Notes: a model not told the origin generated them from the sequence alone. DNA of 64,000 bases from Delphinapterus leucas (GCF_002288925.2 NW_022098026.1:17313005-17377004); one strand, 5' to 3'; shown: positions 37,792-51,999, numbered from the stretch's first letter. A program made the numbers and translations.

Positions 37792-37884
37792 GTTGCCAAC
37801 TTGGCCTGTTCCATCTCAAACAATGAAGAAGGTGTAAAGCTTGTTCGAATGTCTGCAAGCCAGCTAGAAGCCCTCTGTCCTCAG
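37792..37884 (+). CDS. CTNNA1: CTNNA1 coding exon, residues 433-463
   Basis: This 93-bp exon (31 codons) reads VANLACSISNNEEGVKLV and ends QLEALCPQ. The acceptor is TTTTCTTCTAG and the donor is CAG/GTAAAG, phase 0 at both ends. It encodes part of the M2 bundle of alpha-E-catenin, in the autoinhibited middle region that opens under force to expose the vinculin site in M1. It sits between introns of about 12.7 kb and 13.8 kb, both rich in transposon insertions. The following intron carries the antisense KPNA2 pseudogene. No amino-acid change from the remembered human sequence was noticed. Confidence 0.97.
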
Positions 37885-38117
37885 GTAAAGTACAACCAGC
37901 AATGTTTAAGGTTTCACCAAATTGGATTTGAGTTATTAGAGTGGGGATGAGGTTTATTTTGTTAGTTTCGTTTTTAGGATTTTAGATAGAAGTCCTGAGG
38001 ACAGAACGCTGATCCACAGTCTATATAGCTTGAGAAATTTGTTTGACTTGAAGCGATATTTCCTTAAGGCATCACGTGTTACTGTCTCCTTGCCCTTCCT
38101 TAAAAATGTATAGTGTC

Positions 38118-38396
38118 GGGACTTTCCTGGTGGCGCAGTGGTTAAGAATCTGCCTGCCAATGCAGGGGACATGGGTTTGATCCCTGGTCCAGGAAGATCC
38201 CACATGCAGCAGAGCTGCTGAGCCTGTGCTCTAGAGCCCGCGAGCCACGACTGCTGAGCCTGCATGCCACAACTACTGAAGTCCGTGCGCCTAGAGCCAG
38301 TGCTCCACAACAAGAGAAGCCACCACAATGAGAAGCCCGCTCACCGCAACTAGAGAAAAGCCCATGCCGCGGTGAAGACCCAATGAAGCCAAAAGA
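38118..38396 (+). mobile_element. CHR-1 SINE (long form), plus strand
   Basis: Head CTTTCCTGGTGGCGCAGTGG, long body with CCACAACTACTGAAG-type units, tail AATGAAGCCAAAAG. Exact 16-bp duplication AAAAATGTATAGTGTC at 38102-38117 and 38397-38412. Confidence 0.95.
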
Positions 38397-38412
38397 AAAA
38401 ATGTATAGTGTC

Positions 38413-39519
38413 CTCCACTGTTGGCAAATGGAGAGTAGGCAGCGGCCATTCTACACCCTCCCTAAGGGAGGGCCATCTGCAACATGTGGTAGTCCTGGAA
38501 TCAGGATGGTTACCCACAAGCCTGAAAGAATAACTGTTACCCTCCCACACTCCATTGTGATGCCCAGTATTTGGATCTTGTTAGAGGGAACGAGATTCAA
38601 GAGCTAGAAGCCTTACTTAGCTATGTCCTGAAGTAGCCTTATGATACAGATATTAATAATGTAATTCAGCCAGCTACTGAAGTAAAAGCTTAAGAACTTT
38701 TCTCCATTTATAATGGCATATTGGAAGACTGGTGATCAGGCTAGGTTAAGCATCTGGGGCTCTAGAAAGCCTCTGAAGCACACAGAAGAATGGTTGCTTT
38801 GTTTAATGTTAGATGAGTTGCCTGCCTCCTGTGAGGGGAACTGATCCTGTTTGTGTGCCTGACACCCCTTGCCCCTCACAGGGATTTCTAAGCAGTGTCA
38901 GTGCTGTTTTGGTGGAAGAGGTTGCCTCTTCAATTTCCCAGGTAGAGAATGGTCATGGGCATACTCTGAAGATTTACATTAAACTCTTTCTAAATGTTCT
39001 GTCAGATTGCATTGACCACAAATAAAGGGGAATAAAGCAAGGGAACTGGAGTAATAGAATAGAGGTTACAGGAATGAAATTTCTACGTTATGTCTGCAAC
39101 AAACTTTAAAATACACCGTGACTAATACTTTGGTTCTTTCATATGTATAATTCCTGACACTCAAGGTAGGTGACCAAAATAAGTAAAGCCTGGTTATTAA
39201 CCTGGGATCCTAACTGGTACACAGGTTAGCTAGGGCATTTATTCTCATTCTCAGCCACGTGGGCTAGTGTGCCAGTGAGAGCTGCTTCGTCTGAGTACTA
39301 GTATGATGAGCCAGTTGTGGATCCACATTATCTAATCAACATTTCCCCAGCTTTAATCCAGTCATGAAGTCTGCTCCTGGTCAATAGCTGTACAGATAAT
39401 AAGCACAATGAATTTAATCACCTACAGAAAGTTCATGGATGACCAAGTTGTATGAAATAAATTTAGAGTAGATTTTAAAGATTTGGCATTCTTTTCTCAA
39501 GCTTGCCATTTTACCCTAT
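38413..39519. other. Intronic sequence, nothing recognised
   Basis: Lies between a CHR-1 SINE and the KPNA2 retrocopy. No gene or named repeat seen. Confidence 0.5.
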
Positions 39520-39532
39520 CAGCACTTTATTT
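39520..39532. repeat. Target-site duplication, left copy, of the KPNA2 retrocopy
   Basis: CAGCACTTTATTT occurs exactly here and again at 41529-41541, bracketing the pseudogene. Confidence 0.85.
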
Positions 39533-41528
<1,996 letters not shown>

Positions 41529-41541
41529 CAGCACTTTATTT
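41529..41541. repeat. Target-site duplication, right copy, of the KPNA2 retrocopy
   Basis: Exact match to 39520-39532, directly beyond the 5' UTR end of the retrocopy. Confidence 0.85.
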
Positions 41542-43305
41542 TTAATGCCTTTGGTTCTCCATTTGATTTTGAAATGCTTGAAAAGCGACAATGCTTTCAC
41601 ATATTGGCTGAAACAGATGGTAACATACGCTGATCACACCTACTAAGAGTATTTATATAAATGATCTTAAAGCCTAGAAAAAAAAAATCACATGGAGAGT
41701 CTAGTAGATCCTAATGAGAGTGATGGTGTGCATAAGTCATGTTCGGCTGGGACATGTTGCCCAGGTTTTAGGTTGCCCTCAGAAAGCACCTTTTTTCCCT
41801 CTCCTTTGTAGGTTCATTTCTCCTGCTAGAACAGACCTCAAGACAGTGTCCAGACCACGCTTGGAATTGGGTATATGTCCTAGATAAAAAGGTGTTTCTC
41901 TAGGTGTGATTATTCCTGCAGATTCTCTCCTAGGCCCCTTCCTACCCTTGCTCACAAACAGGGCTGGGCAGGTTCAGTGATGGCAAATACAGTAGACATT
42001 TGCAGGCATGGTAATGACAAACTATGTAGCATGTGCCATTTCTAAATGAGGTAACTGTGACTCCACTCCAACCCATTATTGCTAGATTCTTTCATTATTT
42101 TTAAAGAGAAGTCAGCAATTCAGATTTTTTTGACAAGTCTCAATTTTAAAGGATTGGTAACTAATTTAAAGTTTTGACATTCTTTGAGGAGCGTAAACCA
42201 GATTTCTGGGAGCTGCATCTTACCTACCTACCCTGGCCATGTGTTTCATGCTCAAAGGACCTCTTCTTTAAGGTAGCTGATGGCTGTCCCTCTCAGGAGG
42301 AGTGGAGCCCTCTCCTTATTCTTCAGCCAGATGTCGGCAGTGATGTCAGGCATCGGGGGGTCCTAGTCCTGAGGTGTTTTCTTCCAGGGTCACTGGCTTG
42401 TTTGATAAACCCTAGGCACGTTAATCAACTTGACTAGGCTAAATATGCTGTAGCATGTAGACAAAAAGTTATTAAAGTGTATGTTTCTTTATTTGAGGCT
42501 ACTGTCAGCATCCATCCATAGTATTGGGTTTTTCCGGTTTGTTTTTCAGGTCTCACACCCACACTGCTGCATTCAGGCAGCCCTGGCCCCTCTGCTGGGG
42601 GCTGCTTTTCTGTGGCTCCACCTACAGTCTGGAGTTGGTTCCTAGACCTTATTGTTCCTTTCTGGAGAGGAGAAGTGACAGATGGAACCTGTAGAGGAGT
42701 TTTCTTCTCCATCTTTCAGTTCACCCAATAGCAAATTAATTTTTGGAAATGGGAAATTCTGTTCTAAAGTACTAACTTTTTAGTAGTTAAGCGACTTAAC
42801 TCTTGATATTTGCGGTGTTAAAGTTGAGTTCAGGCAAAGTAACCTGAGAGTGGATTTATTTTGTTGCTTGGGGGAGAAAAAAGCACCCACATTTTTTGGT
42901 GATTTATGAGTAGGAAAGAAAGTAGGTCAGCTCTTTCCCTGCATTGCCTTCTGTTTTGTGTCTGCAGTATCGCACTGTTCATCAGAAAGGGGACCTCTCT
43001 CCATCTGAGCAGAGAGCCCAGCCTCACATGCTTTTATCAGGAAAAAAATCTAACTGTTTGGGGAAAGAACCTAATTCTCTACCCCCCATGCCCCCCCCCA
43101 TCATCTTGCTCATGGATGTGCTCAAGTCTTAGTGCATGGTAGCTGCTTAAAGCACTTTAGTTTTTCAATTCACCTGATGCTGGTCAAAAGAAAACAGAAA
43201 AACCCTGCCAACGGCATGTTTCTGACAGTTGATAATTCGTATGGCCTTTCTTGGAAATTTAAGCAAGGGTGAATTAAGTATTTGAAGCTGCTGCTTATCT
43301 ACATT
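41542..43305. other. Intronic sequence, nothing recognised
   Basis: Follows the KPNA2 retrocopy. A C-run occurs near 43090. Short frames are unsupported. Confidence 0.5.
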
Positions 43306-43318
43306 TCTTTGTCTTTTT

Positions 43319-43518
43319 GGGGGGGGGTGGTACGTGGGCCTCTCACTGTTGTGGCCTCTCCCATTGTGGAGCACAGGCTCCGGACACGCAGGCTCAGCGG
43401 CCATGGCTCACGGGCCCAGCCGCTCCGCGGCATGTGGGGTCTTCCCGGACCGGGGCACGAACCTGTGTCCCCTGCATCGGCAGGCGGACTCTCAACCACT
43501 GCGCCGCCAGGGAAGCCC
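43319..43518 (-). mobile_element. CHR-2 SINE, minus strand, full length
   Basis: G-run replaces the usual tail start, then GGTACGTGGGCCTCTCACTG, ending CCAGGGAAGCCC. Exact 13-bp duplication TCTTTGTCTTTTT at 43306-43318 and 43519-43531. Confidence 0.95.
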
Positions 43519-44069
43519 TCTTTGTCTTTTTTTTTTTGGGTATTTCTCACTAACTAAATTGAGAAAGAACTTATAAAATTGTTGGTTCTTTCTTCTGCCT
43601 CCTTAGATTTATCTTCCATATTGCTGCTTCTCCCATTGTTCTGTGGGAATGCTGATCATTTTTGTGGCTAACAGGCTTGACAATCATCAAATAAGCATAA
43701 ACCCAGACAGGCCTGGTCTATATAGGTAGTGAGAAAATATATAGCTCTTAAATGAGCATCCAAGGCATACGGGCCAGGGAAGCCTGTGGCCTCAAGTTCT
43801 CATTCATGTATTATTTCACAATCATAGGACCATCTACCTTTGAATCACCTCACTTTTCCACTTCTGATATTCTCTAATCTTCTTACACAGCAGTTGCACA
43901 GAAGAGCTAAAAGGAGATGCTTCTGACTAAAAGTTTCTCTCAGCATTTTTTGTACCTCTTTCCTCCCTTGCCCCCTCCCATGGAGGCCTGCAGGTAACAG
44001 GCCTCCAGAGGTACTCTGGTTTCCTTGTAAGCCTTGCATATTGGTATTGGTTTGTTGTTTTGTTTTCTT

Positions 44070-44820
44070 GTAAAGTCTGATTTCCATATCATAAAAGTTG
44101 GAAAGTGTTTCCCTCTCTTCCATTTTTTTGAGAAGTCTATATAACTGGTACTCTTCTTTAAATGTTTGGGGGGAGTTTATCAGTGAAGCCATCTGGCCTG
44201 GAGTTTTCTTTTTTTCTTTTTTTAAAATAAATTTATTTGTTTATTTTTGGCTGCATTGGATCTTCGTTGCTGCATGTGGGCTTTCTCTAGTTGTGGTGAG
44301 TGGGGGCTACTTTGTTGCAGTGTGTGGGCATCTCACTGCCATATCTTCTCTTGTTGTGGAGCATGGGCTCTAGGCGTGTGGGCTTCAGTAGTTGTGGCAC
44401 ACGGGCTCAGTAGTTGCGGCTTGCGGGCTCTAGAGCACAGGCTCAGTAGTTGTGGTGCACAGGCCTAGTTGCTCCGCGGCATGTGGGATCTTCCCGGACC
44501 AGAGCTCGAACCCGTGTCCCCTGCATTGGCAGGTGGATTCTTAACCACTGCGCCACCAGGGAAGTCCCTGGAGTTATCTTTGTGTGAAGATTTTCAACAA
44601 TTAATTTAGTTTCTTTATTAGGTATAATGATATTCAGATCATTTATTTAAACATTTAGCTGTTTATTCTTGAGTGAGCTTTGGTAATTTGTATTTTATTA
44701 ATTGCTACTCGGTTATTTTTTTCCTTCTCCTTGCTTTGGGTTTAATTTGCCCTTCTTTTTCTAGTTTCTGAAGTTAGAAGGTTTTAAATCGTTGATTCGA
44801 GACCTTCTCTTCTAATGTAA
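44070..44820 (-). repeat. L1 ORF2 fragment, minus strand, split by a SINE
   Basis: The left part (TCTTTAAATGTTTGGG, CAGTGAAGCCATCTGGCCTG) and the right part (TTTAGTTTCTTTATTAGG, TTTCTAGTTTCTGAAG) match consecutive antisense ORF2 sequence. A CHR-1 SINE (44212-44567) sits between them. Confidence 0.72.
44212..44567 (-). mobile_element. CHR-1 SINE (long form), minus strand, inside an L1
   Basis: TTTATTTTTGGCTGCATTGG tail side, GTAGTTGTGGC units, end CCACCAGGGAAGTCCC. Flanks CCTGGAGTTTTCTTT (44197-44211) and CCTGGAGTTATCTTT (44567-44581) are near-identical target duplications made of L1 sequence. Confidence 0.93.
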
Positions 44821-45221
44821 CATGTAATGTTGGTGTGTGTGTTAAATAGCATGGTTGGGATGGTCAAGAAGGACCTCACTGAGAAAGTGATGTAGAAGCA
44901 AAGACCAGAAAGGAGATGACAGAACATACCAGAAAGGAGATGACAGAACATGCCAGAGAGGGTGTCTGAGGGGAGAGCACTCCAGCAAGAGGGAACAGCA
45001 AATATAGAGGCTTTGAGGAAGGAGGGTCAAGTATGTAACAGGAGTGTGAATGGTATAGAGCCTTTTAGGGCCATGGTAAAACATTTGGCTTTTTACTCTG
45101 AGTCACATGGGAAGCCATTGATGGGTTTTGAGTAGAGGATTGACATGATCTAACTTTGGTTTTAGCAGGGTCTCTCTGACTTCTCTGAGGAAGGATAGAA
45201 GCAGAGGGACCCCTTAGGAAG

Positions 45222-45695
45222 CTGTGGTTAGCAGAATACTGTGCTGCCCCCACCTCCAATTTTCTAATTCCTGGAACCTGTGAATATGTTACCTTATATA
45301 GCAGAAGGGACTTGGCAGAGGTAAATAAACTAAGGATCTTTAAATGGTTAAATTATCCTAGATTATCTGGGCGCATCCCCAGTATAATCACAAGGGTCCT
45401 TATATGAGGGAAGCAGTGGTGTTGGTATCAGAGAAGGAGATGTGATCATGGAAGCAGGAGTTGGAGTGATGTGGCCACAAGCCAAGGCATGTGGGCAGCC
45501 TCTAGAGGTTGGAAAAGACAAGGACTGGATTCTCCCCTAGAGACTCTGGAATGAACAGTTATGCTGACACTTTGATTTTAGCTCTGTAAGACCCATTTTA
45601 GACTTCTGACTTTCAGAACTGTAAGATAACACATATGTGTTTTAAGCACAGGTAGTTTTGTGATTATGTTACGGCAGCATAGGAGACCAAAACAG
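45222..45695 (+). repeat. MLT1-like (MaLR) LTR inside the L2
   Basis: GGAACCTGTGAATATGTTAC, GGATTATC-like GATTATCTGGGCGCATCC, CACAAGGGTCCTTATATGAG, CCACAAGCCAAGGCATG and GTTACGGCAGCATAGGAG follow the order of an old mammalian MaLR-type LTR. The exact subfamily is not certain. Non-coding. Confidence 0.6.
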
Positions 45696-45819
45696 AGGCA
45701 AGAGTACAGTGGAAGTGTTGAGCACTGGTTATAGGGTCTGGATATATTTTGAAGGTAGAATTTACTGAAGGATTAGTTGTGAAGTGGAGGGGAAAGAGAA
45801 GAGTCAGGAAAAATTCCAG

Positions 45820-46044
45820 TTTTTTTTTTTGTTTTTTTTTTTTTTTTTTGCGGTACACATGGCCTCTCACTGTTGTAGCCTCTCCCGTTGCAGAGCACAG
45901 GCTCTGGACGCGCAGGCTCAGCGGCCATGGCTCATGGGCCCAGCCGCTCCGCGGCATGTGGGATCTTCCCGGACCGGGGCACAAACCCGTGTCCCCTGCA
46001 TCGGCAGGCGGACTCTCAACCACTGCGCTGCCAGGGAAGCCCAG
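45820..46044 (-). mobile_element. CHR-2 SINE, minus strand, inside the L2
   Basis: Poly(T) with one G, GCGGTACACATGGCC, ending CCAGGGAAGCCC. Flanked by AATTCCAG at 45812-45819 and 46045-46052; L2 sequence resumes on both sides. Confidence 0.93.
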
Positions 46045-47549
46045 AATTCCAGGGTTTGATCCTAAGTAGCTAGAAGGATGGAGCTGTCATTTATGTTAAT
46101 TTTGTGGTGCTTGTTAGACATGCAAGAAGCAAAGTCAAGTTCAGGAAAGAGGTCTGGATGAAATATATAAATGTGAGGTCCATTACCACATACATGGTGC
46201 TTAAAGTCATGAGACTTAATAAGTTCACCAATGGAATGTGTAAACCCAGAGTAAAAAGGTCTGGGAAATAAAACTGGGGTTCCCTAACATTTAGAGTTTG
46301 GGGAGATGAGCAGTATCCAGCAAAGGAGATTGAGGAAGTGTTATTGACCAGAAGAGCATCAGAAGCTGGCTCTGTCTTGGAAGACAAGTGGGATAAGTAT
46401 TTCTAGGAAGAGTGATTATTCATGTAAAATGGTTGTAGAATGTGACCTGAGAGCTGATCCTTGGATTGAGCAACATATAGAGACCACAAGTGATCTTGGG
46501 CAAAGAAGTTTAGGTAGAAATTTAGGAGAGATAAGCTTGACTGGAGTGGATTCAAGAGAGAAGAGATGAATTGAGTATAGCAAGTTGACAGCTCTTATTA
46601 ATTAAATGTAAGGATTATGGAGACATGGGGTGATAGCATGAGGTAGATATGGGGTTGAGAATGTTTTTTGCTTTTGAGTTTTAGTCGGGAGCATTTTTCT
46701 ATGTTTAGCTGATGGAAATAATCCAGTAGAAGGGAAAAACTGGTAATAAAGAATAGAGCAGAGAGAATTGCTAGGACATTGTCCTGGAGTAGAGGAGAAG
46801 AAATGAGATCCAGTGGACAAGTGGCAAGGTTGGTAGGAGCATAGATAGGAACATTCATAAGTAAAAAGAGGTAAGATAGAGCATGTGGCATGGATGCAGG
46901 TAAATGGATAGGTGCGGTGATAAAGATTTTATAGACATTCTCTTTTGATTGCATTCATCTTCTCATTTAAATAGGAAGCAGAACTATAAGCCGAGCGTGA
47001 TGATGCTGGCAGAAGTGTTACAGGTTTGAGGAGAAGGTATGGAACAATTACTCTTTTAGGGTTCAGACTTGAGGAGAGGAAGAGACTGATTGGGCTAAGG
47101 AAATCTAGTTCTCTTGCTGTCCCCAACACTATGAGTCCACTTGAAGTTGAGTGATCAAGATTTTCAAGGAGTTCCATTCAACATGGTTCAGAGCAGGAAA
47201 TCATGAATTTTATTTTAGACATGTTTATTTTGAAACGTCTGAGACATCTGAGTAGAGCTGTTGGGTATGTAGCTAGGAAATGACTTAGGGGCTAAAACGA
47301 ATGGTCTGGGTTGGAGATGTGGGCGTAGTTGGCAGATGGGTGGTATGTAAAATCATATGATGAAATTGCTCACAGGTGGGAGAAGTGTAGAATGAGGAGA
47401 GAAGGTAGCATAGGATCAAGCCTTGAAGAACTTCAGCATTAGTAGAGGAAGACAAGACAGCAAAAGAGACACAGAAGAAGTAGCCAGAATGGTGGAAATG
47501 AAACAGAAAAAGTATCTGACAGAATCTAACATCCAGACCTGATAAAAAC

Positions 47550-47695
47550 ACTTTGTAAACTAGGAATAGAAGAAAATTTCCTCAGCCTGATAACATCGTA
47601 CTTAATGATAAAAGGCTGAATACTTCCCATTAGGATCAGAAACCAGACAAGAATGTCCTGTTCAGTGTTGTACTGGAGGTCTTAGCCAACGGTAG
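47550..47695 (+). repeat. L1 ORF2 fragment, plus strand, internally deleted
   Basis: TAAACTAGGAATAGAAG, TTCCTCAGCCTGATAACATC, ACTTAATGATAAAAGGCTGA, CAAGAATGTCCTGTTCAGTG and GTACTGGAGGTCTTAGCCAA match L1 ORF2 with a missing piece after CCTGATA. Confidence 0.7.
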
Positions 47696-48139
47696 CATTT
47701 AAAAAGTTGCCATAGTATATATGGTGGTAGTGCATAGTTTGGGGCTCTCTGCAAATTTAATGAGCAAGAATAGTGACTCATTAATTTATATGTGAGAGTA
47801 AACTTTTCCCTCTAGTTGTTTCCTAGGGATTTGTAGGTTACCTTAGGTAGGCTGTTGATGTCTTACCCCATTTTCTACCGGTATTTTAGTGTTCTCCTTA
47901 CTGATTTACCTAACACTATATATACTTCATCTGTCATGTATTTTTAAATACAGATGTAAATAGAGAATTTTCTAAGACATGAGGAATGTTCAGTAAATGC
48001 ATAAATAAACACGTTCTTTTAGGCTTATTTTTAATTTAATTCATTATGTATCTGGAAACAATCTTATTTAGCACATAAATATAAGTGTGAAGTGAAGCTA
48101 TAACTTTATTTTTCTCCAAATAGCCCGTATCAAATGTAG

Positions 48140-49160
48140 AAATATGCCATTCCTCACTGATTTGTGATGTCACTTTTATCATACACTGAATTCTGCTCTA
48201 TGATAGGGTCTGTTTTTAGACTATTCTTTTCAGTTACTTTAGCTTTGTATTACATTTTAACTCCTTTCATTACTCTTTTTTTAAAAAATATTTATTTATT
48301 TGGCTGCACTGGGTCTTTGTTGCGGCACACTGGATCTTCATTGCCGCGTGCAGGATCTCTTTTGGTTGTGGCATGTGAGATCTTGAGTTGCAGCATGCGG
48401 GCTCTTAGTTGCGGCATGTGGGACCTAGTTCTCTGACCAGGGATCGAACCTAGGCTGCCTGCATTGGGAGCACGGAGTCTTAGCCACTGGACCACCAGGG
48501 AAGTCCCTCTTCATTACTCTTGCTCTCTATCCCTAATATCTTTTTGCTAATTCTCAGCTATTTACTGTTCCAGATTAATTTGTGAATAAATAGGTCAGTC
48601 TTCCTGCTCCTAAACATGGACTGTGTTTCTATTTATTCACATTTCTTTAATGTACCTCAGAAAAATTTAGTCATTTTTGTTACTTCAGTCCTCTGGGTTT
48701 CTTTACAGATTTAATCCCACATATTTTCTATTAATTGCGTTCATGAAGGGCTAATATTCCCCTCATTTTATGTCCTGTTTTCTGGTATATAGAAACGTTA
48801 CTCATTTTTATATTTATATTGTCTCTAGCTAACTTAATGAAGTCCTATTAATTCTAAGAGTTTTTTCAGTTAACTCACTTAAGTTTCCTAGATAAAGAAA
48901 GATGATCTACATTGAGAAGTAATTTTGTCTCCTTTCTAACAGCTTTTTATTATTATTTCCATTTCCCATTTTATTTCATTAGCTAGAAAGATCATTATTA
49001 TTTAACTAATGGTGACAGTAGGTGTTCTGATCAATAACATCTTGATTTTTAAGGTAATGATTCTAGAGTTTCACCACTAAGTATCATGTTGGATAATTAT
49101 TTGAAGTAGGATGTTAAGTATCTTTCTATTCCTAATTCATCAGAAATTAGTATTTATCAT
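48140..49160 (-). repeat. Old L1/HAL1-type stretch, minus strand, split by a SINE
   Basis: Diverged antisense L1 phrases (TGATAGGGTCTGTTTTTAGA, TTACTTTAGCTTTGTA, then TAGATAAAGAAAGATGATCT and GACAGTAGGTGTTCTGAT) lie on both sides of the CHR SINE at 48278-48508. Confidence 0.5.
48278..48508 (-). mobile_element. CHR-type SINE, minus strand, inside an old L1
   Basis: TATTTATTTGGCTGCACTGG tail side, several TTGCGGCATGTG-type units, end CACCAGGGAAGTCCC. Duplication TTCATTACTCTT at 48266-48277 and 48510-48521. Confidence 0.93.
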
Positions 49161-50120
49161 GTCCTTTGTAAGCAGTTTTGTAATCAGAATGAGAAAATTC
49201 ACCTTAGACGAGGTCCTTTTCCTCCATTATATATAAGGTATTACAGAACAAAGAGCGCAATTTTCTCTTTGTAAGGGAAAATTATCTTAATATTTAAGAC
49301 ATATAATTAATTCCCTGACCCGTGTTTACTTGGCTCTCTTAAGAAACATTTTCTTCACCCAGATTTTCTTACAAAGTCTAGCTCCACACTGATTCATTGA
49401 TACATTAGTGAATTAATGAGTTAATTAATGAAGAGTAGTCCACAATGTTGAATCACCCAGTGAGAAACGAAGGGAAGAGGGAAAAGAGTCAAAGAACAAG
49501 CCTGGGAACGATGAAAATAGGGGAGACCACAGTATAACACATGGGAAAGATAGGATACCTCTTCTTCCAAATAATTTATTGTCCAAACTCATTCACTTTT
49601 GAAAGTAGTGGGCTATTAATAATAACTGGGATAGCCTAGTCCCCAAAGCCTATGAATCTGTAATTGATAGTCTTGGTAATCTATCCCTTCCAGTTATCTA
49701 GGAGGGAAGAGGAATAGTTACACCAGTCAAATGGGTCTGATTCTTCTTTAGTTTGTTGATTACAGTCCTTGGGGGGTTGGGGGGGCTAAGTTGATAACCA
49801 CACTCTTGAATACCTCTCCAGTATATTAGGAATTATACATATGACCTAAAGGCATGTGGTTTCTATAGCACCGAAAAAACATCATCTCAAACTCCAGCCC
49901 TCAGGTAGCATGCCCAAATGACTCTGTGATAACTTATTGTTCTGCCTCTTCTAGATGTCCAGTCCATCACCACCAGTTTCCTCTTTTGTCTTTGCTTACC
50001 TTCAGAGTTGCATTATTATGAACACATTTATTTCCAATAACCCATAAGCACCTTGTACATAGAAATCTTACTAATTATTCTCTCAGCTCCTTTTCATACT
50101 TACTTTTATTATTCACTCAT
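49161..50120. other. Intronic sequence, nothing recognised
   Basis: AT-rich, with a G-run near 49771. No gene signal. Confidence 0.5.
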
Positions 50121-50124
50121 TTAC

Positions 50125-50955
50125 TGAATACATCAAAGGATCTGAAAGGCATTTCTCCAAAGAATATACACTAGTGGTCAACAAGTACATTAAAAGATAA
50201 GCAACATCATGAGCCATCAGGGAAATGGAAATCAAAACCACAGTGAGATATCACTTCACATCCACTAGGATGGCTAAAATTTTTTTAAAAAGGAAAAAGG
50301 AAAAACAGGTGTTGAAGATGTGGGAAAATTGGAACCCTCATACATGCTGGTAGGAATGAAAAACGGTTCAACTGCTTTGGAAGACAGTAAGGCAGTTCCT
50401 CATAAAGTTAGCCATATGATCCAGCAGTTCCATTCCTAGTTATATATGCAAGAATAATGATAACAAACAAAACACATATGTGAATGTTCATAGTAGCATT
50501 ATTCATAATGACCAAAAAGTAGAGAGAATTCAGATGTTTGTCAGCTGATGAATGGATAAAGAAAATGTGATAAATTTGTATAATGACATATCATTTGTCA
50601 ATAAAAAGGATGAAATACTGATACATTCTATAGCATGTATGAACCTTGGAAACATGTTAAGTGAAAGGAGCTAGTTCCAAAAATGCACATATTAATATGA
50701 TTCCATTTTAAGGAAAAGTCCAGAATAGGTAGAGCCATAAAGACAGAAGTTAAGTTAGTGGTTGCCAGGAGACAGGGTTCAGGGAGATAGGGAGTGACTG
50801 CTAGTGGATATGGGGTTTCTTTCTGGAGTGATGGACATGTTCTAAAATGATTGTGGTGATGGTTACAAAACTGAATATACCAAACATCTTTGAATCTTCC
50901 AATTTAAATGGGTGACTTGTTTGGTATATAACATTATATTTCAGTAAAGCTGTTT
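50125..50955 (+). repeat. L1M 3' end, plus strand
   Basis: GAAATCAAAACCACAGTGAG, ACTAGGATGGCTAAAAT, GGTAGGAATGAAAAACGG, TGATGAATGGATAAAGAAAA, TGGTTGCCAGGAGACAGGG and TGATTGTGGTGATGGTTAC follow the order of old L1 3' regions. No intact frame. Confidence 0.85.
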
Positions 50956-51686
50956 TTTTTTTCCCTAAAGTAGTTACTTTTTATTATTCTAGAAGAAATT
51001 ACTTTTTAAACTTAATAAATGTTATACTTTCTGTGAAGTTATTATATGTCAAATACAGTTATCTCAGAAAAAAATATTTTTTTTTCTGTACTTTGAGAAT
51101 GTACCCAGAACCTAAAATGCCAAATGTTCATCACAAGATTAAGAATGGTGGGTGACTGGAACACACCTCGGTATCGTATAATCAGAATAGTGATGTGCAT
51201 CTATAAGATGGAATAATGAACAGTTAATGTTTTTTAACATACATTTAATGATATGGAGAAGTATTTAAAAGAAGAAACAGGAATAGTCAGTTTTATGTAG
51301 CATAAAATTCTAATTATGTATTTTTTCATTTGGCACACATAACGTGTGTATGTGAGGGAAAAAAAAGCCTGGAATATAATGTCAAAAATTGTGAAGAGTT
51401 GTTATCACAGGGTGGAGAGATTAGAGATACTTTTGTTTGTTATCATCCATAGTTCCAGTGTATTACTGTATTTCAGATGTATTACTTCTCCATTCACATA
51501 TAAAGCCTGTTGTTTAATACTTCTCTACTTCATTTTTGTAACTGTTAACAGTGGAGCATGTGGTATCATGCGTCCTCATGAAATGCACAGGAGACAAAGC
51601 ATAGACACTGTGCTGACCAAATTGTCTCACTTGTTTTATTTTCATGACTCTGAAAGAGTAAACAATGAACTTTAATGTCTTTGCAG

Positions 51687-51843
51687 GTTATCAATGCTGC
51701 ATTGGCTTTAGCAGCAAAACCACAGAGTAAACTGGCCCAAGAGAACATGGATCTTTTTAAAGAACAGTGGGAAAAACAAGTCCGAGTTCTCACAGATGCT
51801 GTCGATGACATTACTTCCATTGATGACTTCTTGGCTGTCTCAG
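51687..51843 (+). CDS. CTNNA1: CTNNA1 coding exon, residues 464-516 (first base of codon 516)
   Basis: This 157-bp exon starts VINAALALAAKPQSKLAQEN and ends DDITSIDDFLAVS plus one base (G) of a split glutamate codon. The acceptor is TCTTTGCAG and the donor is CAG/GTAATG. It enters in phase 0 and leaves in phase 1, and the next exon supplies the matching AG. It covers the end of M2 and the link to M3 of alpha-E-catenin. Simple translation through the donor yields a false extension (GNELIPQRRM then stop), which is intron sequence and not protein. Confidence 0.97.
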
Positions 51844-51999
51844 GTAATGAGCTGATTCCCCAGAGAAGGATGTGAGGCTGTGCATAATTACTTTCACCTA
51901 AGTTACAATAATGGGCAATCAAAATGCCCCCAAGTATGGGCAGGTAAATTATTCTAGCAATAATATTGTGCTGATTTTCATTTTAATTAAAAACAGCAA

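Larger units (their letters stand above)
44835..47530 (-). repeat. Long old L2 LINE, minus strand, with LTR and SINE inserted
   Basis: Antisense L2 phrases run in order: GGTCAAGAAGGACCTCACTG and CAAGAGGGAACAGCAAATA (3' side), GGAAGCCATTGATGGGTTTT, GGATATATTTTGAAGGTAGA, GTTAGACATGCAAG, AGTCATGAGACTTAATAAG, then repeated similar phrases near 47210-47410. Interrupted by an MLT1-like LTR (45222-45695) and a CHR-2 SINE (45820-46044). The apparent open frames here are reverse-strand fragments of the decayed element. Confidence 0.65.

Noticed and set aside
45749..46073. Proline/arginine-rich frames of about 100 codons
   Set aside because: Produced by the CHR-2 SINE at 45820-46044; the same peptides recur at every CHR-2 copy in the window.
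51844..51875. Extension of the 157-bp catenin exon to a stop (GNELIPQRRM)
   Set aside because: The CAG/GTAATG donor and the fit of codon 516 with the next exon show this is intron.
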